A stretch of 64,000 nt of DNA, from positions 124,001 through 188,000 of the forward strand of contig NW_026947547.1 of the NCBI RefSeq assembly GCF_034190915.1, in the 5' to 3' direction. Source of the DNA: Cavia porcellus (lineage: Eukaryota > Chordata > Mammalia > Rodentia > Caviidae). The position numbers were made by a program, and so were the translations under genes. Every line of letters begins with the position of its first letter. The first letter of the stretch is position 1. The notes under the pieces were generated by a model. The model was not told where the DNA came from and made no database searches. It saw only the letters and a list, made by a program, of their open reading frames with translations. Positions 57,701-64,000 of the stretch are shown here, one piece after another.

Positions 57701-60700
57701 AGAATTATGGTTAGGTTTAGTGTCAGGGTTGTGTTACGGTTAGGGTTAGGGTTAGGGTTAGGGTTAGGTTTAGGCTTATGGTATGGTAAGGGTAGCGTTA
57801 GGGTTAGGGTACTCTTATCGTTAGGGTTATGGTTATGTTTAGGCTTAGGGTTCGTGTTCTGTTAGGTTTAGGGTTAGGGTTAGGGTTGGGTTAGGGTTGC
57901 TGTTGGGGTTGTGGTTCAGGTTGGGATTGGGGTTGTGTTTGGGTTTAAGGTTAGCGTTAGGTTTAGGGTTAGGGTTAGGGTTACGGTAGGGTTAGGGTTA
58001 GGGATAGGGTTAGGGTTGGGTTAGTGTTAGGGTTAGGGATAGGTTTAGTGTTGGGTTAGGGTAGGGTTTGCGGTTGTGTTACGGTTTGGTGTTGGCATTT
58101 GGGTTTGGGTTAGGGTAAGTGCAAGGGTTAGGTTTAGGGTTAGGGTTAGGTTTGGTTAGGGTTGGTTAGGCTTAGGGTTAGGGTTAGGGTTAGCATTAGG
58201 CTTAGGGTTAGGGTTAGGATTAGGGTTAGGGTTACGGTTTGTGTTAGTGTTAGTGTTAGGTTTGGGTTAGTGTAAGTGTTAGGTTTAGGGTTAGGGTTAG
58301 AGTTAGGGTTAGGATTAGGGGTTAGGGTTAGGTTTAGGGTTGGGTTAGGTTTAGGGTTAGGTCAGGGTTAGCGTTAGGCTTAGGGCTAGGGTTAGGATTA
58401 GAGATAGGATTAGGTTTAGTGTTAGTGTTAGGGTTAGGGCTGGGTTAGGTTTTATTGTTTGGGTTAGGGATAGGGTTAGGCTTTGCGTTAGGGTCAGGGT
58501 TACGGTTAGGGTTAGCGTTGGGTTAGGGTTAGGGTTAGGGTTAGGGTTAGGGTTAGGGTTAGGGATACTATTAGGGGTAGGGTTAGGTTAAATATTAGAG
58601 GTACTGTTAGGGTTAGGGTTTGGGTTATGGTTATGGTTAGGGTTAGGTTTAGGGTTAGGCTTTGGCTTCGAGTATGTGTCAGGGTTAGGGTTAGGGTTAG
58701 TGTTGGGTTATGGTTAGAGTTTAGGCTTAGGGTTAGGGTTTAGGGTTGGGTTAGGGTTAGGCTTAGGTTTATGGTTATGTTTAATTTTGGTTATGGTTCA
58801 TTAGGGATAGGGTTAGGTTTAGGGTTACGGTTAGGTTTAGATTAGGGTTCAGGTTAGGCTTAGGGTAAGGGTTAGGGTTGGGATTAGAGTTAAGGTTGGT
58901 TTGGGTTAAGGTTAGGGTTAGGTTTATGGTCAGCATTTGGTTTAGGTGTTAGGGTTAGGGTTAGTGTTTGTGTTAGGGTTAGGTATAGGGTTGGGTTCGG
59001 TTTCGGGTTAGAGTTAGGTTTAGGGTTGGGTTAGGTTTAGAATTAGGTTTGGGTTAGGGTTATGTTAGGGTTAGGGTTAGGGTTAGCGTTAAGGTTAGGT
59101 TTAGCGTTTGGGTTAGGGTTAGATTAGGGTTAGGCTTAGAGTTAGGTTTAGGGTCACGTTTAGTGTTCGGTTAGGTGTTGGCTTAGAGTTAGTGTTAGGG
59201 TTAGGGTTAGATTAAGGTTAGGGTTAGAGTTGGGGTTAGGCTTGAGTGGGTGTAAGGGTTAGGGTTAGGGTTAGGGCTAGGGTTAGGGTTTGAGGGTTAG
59301 GGTTAGTGTTGGAGGGTTAGGGTAAAATTTAGGGTTAGGGCTTGTGTTAGGTGTAGCGTTGGTTTAGGTTTAGCGTTAGGTTAGGTTTAGGTTTATGGTT
59401 AGGGCTAGGGTTAGGATTAGTGTTGGGTTAGAGTTAGGGTTAGGGTTAGGTTTATGGTTAGGATTAGGGTTAGGGGTTATGCTTATGGATAGGGTTAAGG
59501 TTAGTTTTGGATTAGTGTTAGGGTTCCCCTTGGGGTTAGCGTTAGGGTGAGGGTGAGGGTTAGGTTAGTGTTAGAATTGGTTTAGAGTTAGGGTGTGGAT
59601 TAGGGTTAGGGTTAGGGTGAGGATCAGGGTCAGAGTCAGGGTTAGGGCTAGTGTTAGAGTTAGGGTTAGGGTTACGTTTAGGGTTAGGTTTGTGTTAGAG
59701 TTAGGGATAGGGTTAGTGTTAGGGTTGGGTTAGGTTTACGGTTAGGGTTAGGGTTATGGTTAGGTTTATGTTTGGGTTTGGGTTAGGGTTAGGGTTAGGG
59801 TTATGTTTTGGGAAAGGGTTGGGTTAGGGTTAGTATTAGGTTTTGGGTTGGGTTAGTGTTAGGGTTGGGTTAGGGTTAGGGTTAGGGTTAGGGTTAGTGT
59901 TATTGGGTCATGGTTAGGCTTATAGTTAGGTTTATGGTTGGGTTTGGGTTAGGGTTAGAGTTAGGGTTAGGGATATGTTTTGGGTTAGGGTTGGGTTAGG
60001 GTTAGTATTAGGTTTCGGGTTCGGTTACTGTTAGGGTTATGGCTAGGGTTAGGGTTACGTTTGGGTTAGGTTTTGGGTTAGGTTATGGTTAGGGTTAGGG
60101 TTAAGTTTAGGGGTAGGTTTAGAGTTAGTGTTAGGGTTAGGGTTTCATTAGTGTAAGTGTTATGGTTCGGGTTCTGGTTAGGCTTGGGGTTGGGGTTAGG
60201 GTTGTGGTTGTGGTTGGCGATAGGTTTACGGCAAGGTTTAGGGATAGGGTTAGGGTTAGGGTACAGTTTAGATTTTTAGGGTTGGTTAGGGTTAGTGTTA
60301 GGCTTAGGTTTATGGGTAGGGTAGGGTTAGTGTTAGGTTTAGTGTTAGGGTGGGGTTAGGGTTAGTGTTAGGGTTATAGTTAGGGTTAGGTTTAGGGTTA
60401 GATTTAGGTTTAGGGTTAGGGTTGGGTTTCAGGTTAGGGTTAGGCTTTTGGTTAGATTTAAGTTTAGGGTTAATTTAGTGTTTGTTTCGGTTGGTTAGGG
60501 TTATGGTTAGGCTTAGGCTTAGGCTTAGGTTTAGAGTTAGGGTTACATTTAGAGTTAGGTTTAGTGTCAGGGTTGTGTTACGGTTAGGGTTAGGGTTAGG
60601 GTTAGGGTTAGGGTTGGGTTAGTGTTATGGTTAGGGATAGGTTTAGGGTTGTGTTAGGGTAGGGTTTGCTGTTGTGTTTCGGTTTGGGGTTGGCGTTGGG

Positions 60701-63085
60701 GTTTGGGTTAGGGTAAGTGCTAGGCTTAGGGTTAGGGTTAGCGTTAGGTTTGGTTAGGGTAGGTTAGGCTTAGTGTTACGGTTAGTGTTAGCATTAGCTT
60801 AGGGTTAGGGTAAGGCTTAGGGTTAGGGTTACGGTTTGGGTTATTGTTAGGGTTAGGGTGGGGTTAGGGTAAGTGTTAGGGTTAGGGTTAGGGTTTGAGT
60901 TAGGGTTAGGATTAGGGGTTAGGGTTAGGTTTGGGTTAGGGTTAGGGTTAGGGTCTGGTTTAGCGTTAAGCTTAGAGCTAGGGTTAGGACTAGAGATAGG
61001 ATTAGGTTTAGTGTTAGTGTTAGGGTTAGGGTTGGGTTAGGATTTATTGTTTTGGTTAGGGTTAGCCTCAGGCTTTGGGTTAGGGTCAGGGTTAGGGTTA
61101 GGGTTAGCGTTGGGTTATGGTGAGGGTCAGGGTTAGGGTTAGTGTTAGGGTTAGTGTTAGGGGTTAGGGTTAGGGTTAGAGTTAGGGTTGGGTTAAGGTT
61201 AGCCTTAGGGTTAGGGTTAGGTTTAGTGATGGTTAGGGTTGGTTAGGGTAGGCTTAAGGTTAGGGTTACGGTTATATTTAGGTTTAGGTTAGGGTTAGGG
61301 TTAGGTTGAGGGTTAGGTTTAGATTTAGGTTTAGGGTTAGAGTTTGGGTTAGGGTAGGAATAGAGTGAAGGTTGGGTTGGCTTAGGGATAGGGTTAAGTT
61401 TATGGTTAGCAATAGGTTAGGTGTTAGGGTTAGTGTTAGGGTTTGGGTTAGGGTTAGGTATAGGGTTGGGTTAGATTTAGGCTTAGTGTTAGGCTTAGCA
61501 TAAGGGTTAGGTTTAGGTTTAGGGTTAGAGTTAGGGTGAGGGTTTAGGGTTGGGGTTAGGGTTAGGGTTTGTGCTAGGGTTAGGGTTAGGTGTTAGGTTT
61601 AGAGTTGGGGTTAGGGTTGGGTTACGGTTAGGCTGAGGTTTAGGGTTAGGTTTAGTGTTGGTTAGGGTTCGTTAGGGATAGGGTTAGGGTTAGGATTACG
61701 GTTAGGTTTAGATTAGGGTCCGGGTTAGTCTTAGGTTTAGGGTTATGGTTGGGATTAGCGTTACGGTTGGTTTGGGTTAGGGTTAGGGTTAGGTTAATGG
61801 TCATCATTAGTTTGAGGTGTTAGGGTTAGGGTTAGTGTTTGGGTTACGGTTAGGTATAGGGTTGGGTTCGGTTTCGAGTTAGGGTTAGGTTTACGGTTGG
61901 GTTAGGTTTAGAATTAAGGTTGGGTTAGGGTTAGGGTTAGGGTTAGCGTTAAGGTTAGGGTTAACGTTTGGGTTAGGGTTAGATTAGGGTTAGGCTTAGA
62001 GTTAGGGTTAGGGTTACGTTTAGTGTTGGATTAGGTGTAAGTTTAGAGTTAGTGTTACGGTTATGGTTAGGGTTAGTTTAAGGTTAGGGTTAGAGTTGAG
62101 GTTAGGCTTTGGGTGGGGGTAAGGGTTAGGGTTATGGTTAGGGCTAGGGTTAGGGTTAGGTTTAGGGTTTGAGGGTTAGGGTTAGTGTTGGAGGTTTAGG
62201 GTAAAATTTAGGGTTAGGGCTCAGGTTAGGTGTAGCGTTCGGTTTAGGGTTAGGCTTAGGTTAGGTTTAGGTTTAGGGTTAGGGCTAGGGTCAGGATTAG
62301 TGTTGGGTTAGAGTTAGGGTTAGGATTAGCCTTGGGGTTAGTGTTAGGGTGAGGGTGAGGGTTAGGTTAGGGTTAGGATTGGGTTAGAGTTAGGGTGAGA
62401 ATTAGGGTTAGGGTTAGGGTGAGAATCAGGTTAAGGTTCAGGGTTAGGGCTAGCGTTACAGTTAGGGTTAGGTTTAGGTTTAGGGTTAGGGTTGTGTTAG
62501 GGTTAGGTTTAGAGTTAGGGTTAGGGTTAGGGTTTGGTCTAGTATTAATATTATTGGGTTATGTTTATGGTTAGGGTTATGGTTATTTTTGGCTTAGCCT
62601 TACTTTTAGGGTTAGGTTGTGTTAGTGTTAGGGATAGGGTTAGTGTTAGGGTTTGGTTAGGGTTAGGGTTATGGTTAGGCTTAGCGTAAGGGTTAGGGTT
62701 AGGGTTAGGTTTAGGGTTAGGGTTATGTTTTGGGTTAGGGTTGGGTTAGGGTTAGTATTAGGGTTCGGGTTGCGTTAGTTTGAGGGTTACGGCTAGAGTT
62801 AGGGATACGTTTGGGTTAGGATTTGGGTTAGGTTAGGGTTAGGATTAGGGCTAAGGATAGGGGTAGGGTTAGAGTTAGTGTTAGGTTTAGGGTTTCATTA
62901 GTGTTAGTGTTATGGTTCGGGTTATGGTTAGGGTTGGGTTTGGGGTTAGGGTTGTGGTTGTGGTTGGCGATAGGTTTACGGCAAGGTTTAGGGATAGGGT
63001 TAGGATTAGGGCACGGTGTTAGGGTTAGGGTTAGGTTTGGTTTAGGGTTAGTGTTAGGGTTACAGTTAGGGTTAGGGTTAGGGTT
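48711..63085 (+). repeat. 14375-bp higher-order repeat, copy B
   Basis: A second, tandem copy of 34336-48710. In the stretches compared by eye only isolated differences were found (for example G at 35016 versus C at 49391, T at 35468 versus C at 49843), whereas unrelated parts of the array differ every few dozen bases. Both ends lie in perfect TTAGGG runs. Confidence 0.88.
51604..53135 (+). repeat. 766-bp local tandem duplication in copy B
   Basis: Counterpart of 37229-38760 at the 14375-bp offset. It carries the same TTTAATG change in its second half, so the local duplication predates the 14375-bp one. Confidence 0.82.
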
Positions 63086-64000
63086 AGATTTACGTTTAGG
63101 GTTAGGGTTGGTTTTCAGGTTAGGGTTAGGGTTAGGCGTTTGGTTAGGTTTAAGTTTAGGGTTAATTTAGAGTTGGTTTCGGTTGGTTAGGTTTAGGGTT
63201 AGGCTTAGGCTTAGGTTTAGGGTTAGGGTTAGAATTATGGTTAGGTTTAGTGTCAGGGTTGTGTTACGGTTAGGGTTAGGGTTAGGGTTAGGGTTAGGTT
63301 TAGGCTTATGGTATGGTAAGGGTAGCGTTAGGGTTAGGGTACTCTTATCGTTAGGGTTATGGTTATGGTTAGGGTTAGGGTTCGTGTTGGGTTAGGTTTA
63401 GGGTTAGGGTTAGGGTTGGGTTAGGGTTGCTGTTGGGGTTGTGGTTCAGGTTGGGATTGGGGTTGGGTTTGGGTTTAAGGTTAGCGTTAGGTTTAGGGTT
63501 AGGGTTAGGGTTAGGGTAGGGTTAGGGTTAGGGATAGGTTTAGGGTTGGGTTAGTGTTAGGGTTAGGGATAGGTTTAGTGTTGGGTTAGGGTAGGGTTTG
63601 CGGTTGTGTTACGGTTTGGTGTTGGCATTTGGGTTTGGGTTAGGGTAAGTGCAAGGTTTAGGTTTAGGGTTAGGGTTAGGTTTGGTTAGGGTTGGTTAGG
63701 CTTAGGGTTAGGGTTAGGGTTAGCATTAGGCTTAGTGTTAGGGTTAGGCTTAGGGTTAGTGTTACATTTTGTGTTAGTGTTAGTGTTAGGGTTGGGTTAG
63801 GGTAAGTGTTAGGTTTAGGGTTAGGGTTAGAGTTAGGGTTAGGATTAGGGGTTAGGGTTAGGTTTAGGGTTGGGTTAGGTTTAGGGTTAGGTCAGGGTTA
63901 GCCTTAGGCTTAGGGCTAGGGTTAGGATTAGAGATAGGATTAGGTTTAGTGTTAGTGTTAGGGTTAGGGCTGGGTTAGGTTTTATTGTTTGGGTTAGGGA
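63086..64000 (+). repeat. Start of a further higher-order unit (partial)
   Basis: At 63086 the sequence does not return to the start of copy A or B (AGAGTCAGG) but continues with AGATTTACG, as at about 43180 and 57555. Later it shares variants with the long unit instead, such as GTGCAAGGTTTAGG as at 36187. It is therefore a mosaic of two unit types, cut by the window end. Confidence 0.75.

Noticed and set aside
63900..64000. A chromosome-end telomere
   Set aside because: Hexamers stay degenerate to the last base and no long perfect TTAGGG run appears, so the window end is only a cut in the satellite.

Overview
The window is almost entirely a degenerate telomere-like satellite. Imperfect TTAGGG hexamers run in one orientation (G-rich strand on top) from base 1 to base 64000. 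They are interrupted once, at 11992-16816, by a broken endogenous retrovirus (ERV) on the minus strand. No working host gene, tRNA, rRNA or CRISPR array is visible. The host is a vertebrate and very probably a rodent: the provirus carries an ID-type tRNA-derived SINE, and its LTR and gag resemble rodent intracisternal A-particle (IAP) elements. From memory of the literature, abundant variant TTAGGG satellite in a rodent fits the kangaroo rat (Dipodomys) HS-alpha satellite. That species call is inference.

Layout. 1-11991: diverged satellite with multi-kilobase higher-order organisation. 11992-16816: provirus, read right to left as 5' LTR (16400-16816), tRNA-Ile-type primer-binding site, splice donor, gag (broken), SINE, integrase tail, env (one in-frame stop), polypurine tract, 3' LTR (11992-12407). 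The end of gag, the protease and most of pol are missing, and the SINE sits exactly at that gap. 16817-34335: more diverged satellite, including a distinctive block repeated at about 30.15-31.09 and 33.50-34.33 kb. 34336-63085: two nearly identical 14375-bp tandem copies, each made of internal units of 7544, 5530 and 1301 bp. 63086-64000: a further partial copy with mosaic similarity.

Provirus relationships. Gag and the integrase tail look betaretroviral (class II). Env has gammaretrovirus-type hallmarks (a CXXC motif in SU, CX6CC in TM), as in type D retroviruses. The LTRs differ at about 16 positions in about 416, counted by eye, so the insertion is not recent. Matching satellite phrases elsewhere in the window lack the provirus, so it entered after the array had already amplified.

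The short reading frames across the satellite (Leu-Gly, Val-Arg, Asn-Pro and Leu-Thr runs) are by-products of translating the hexamer and are not annotated as genes.
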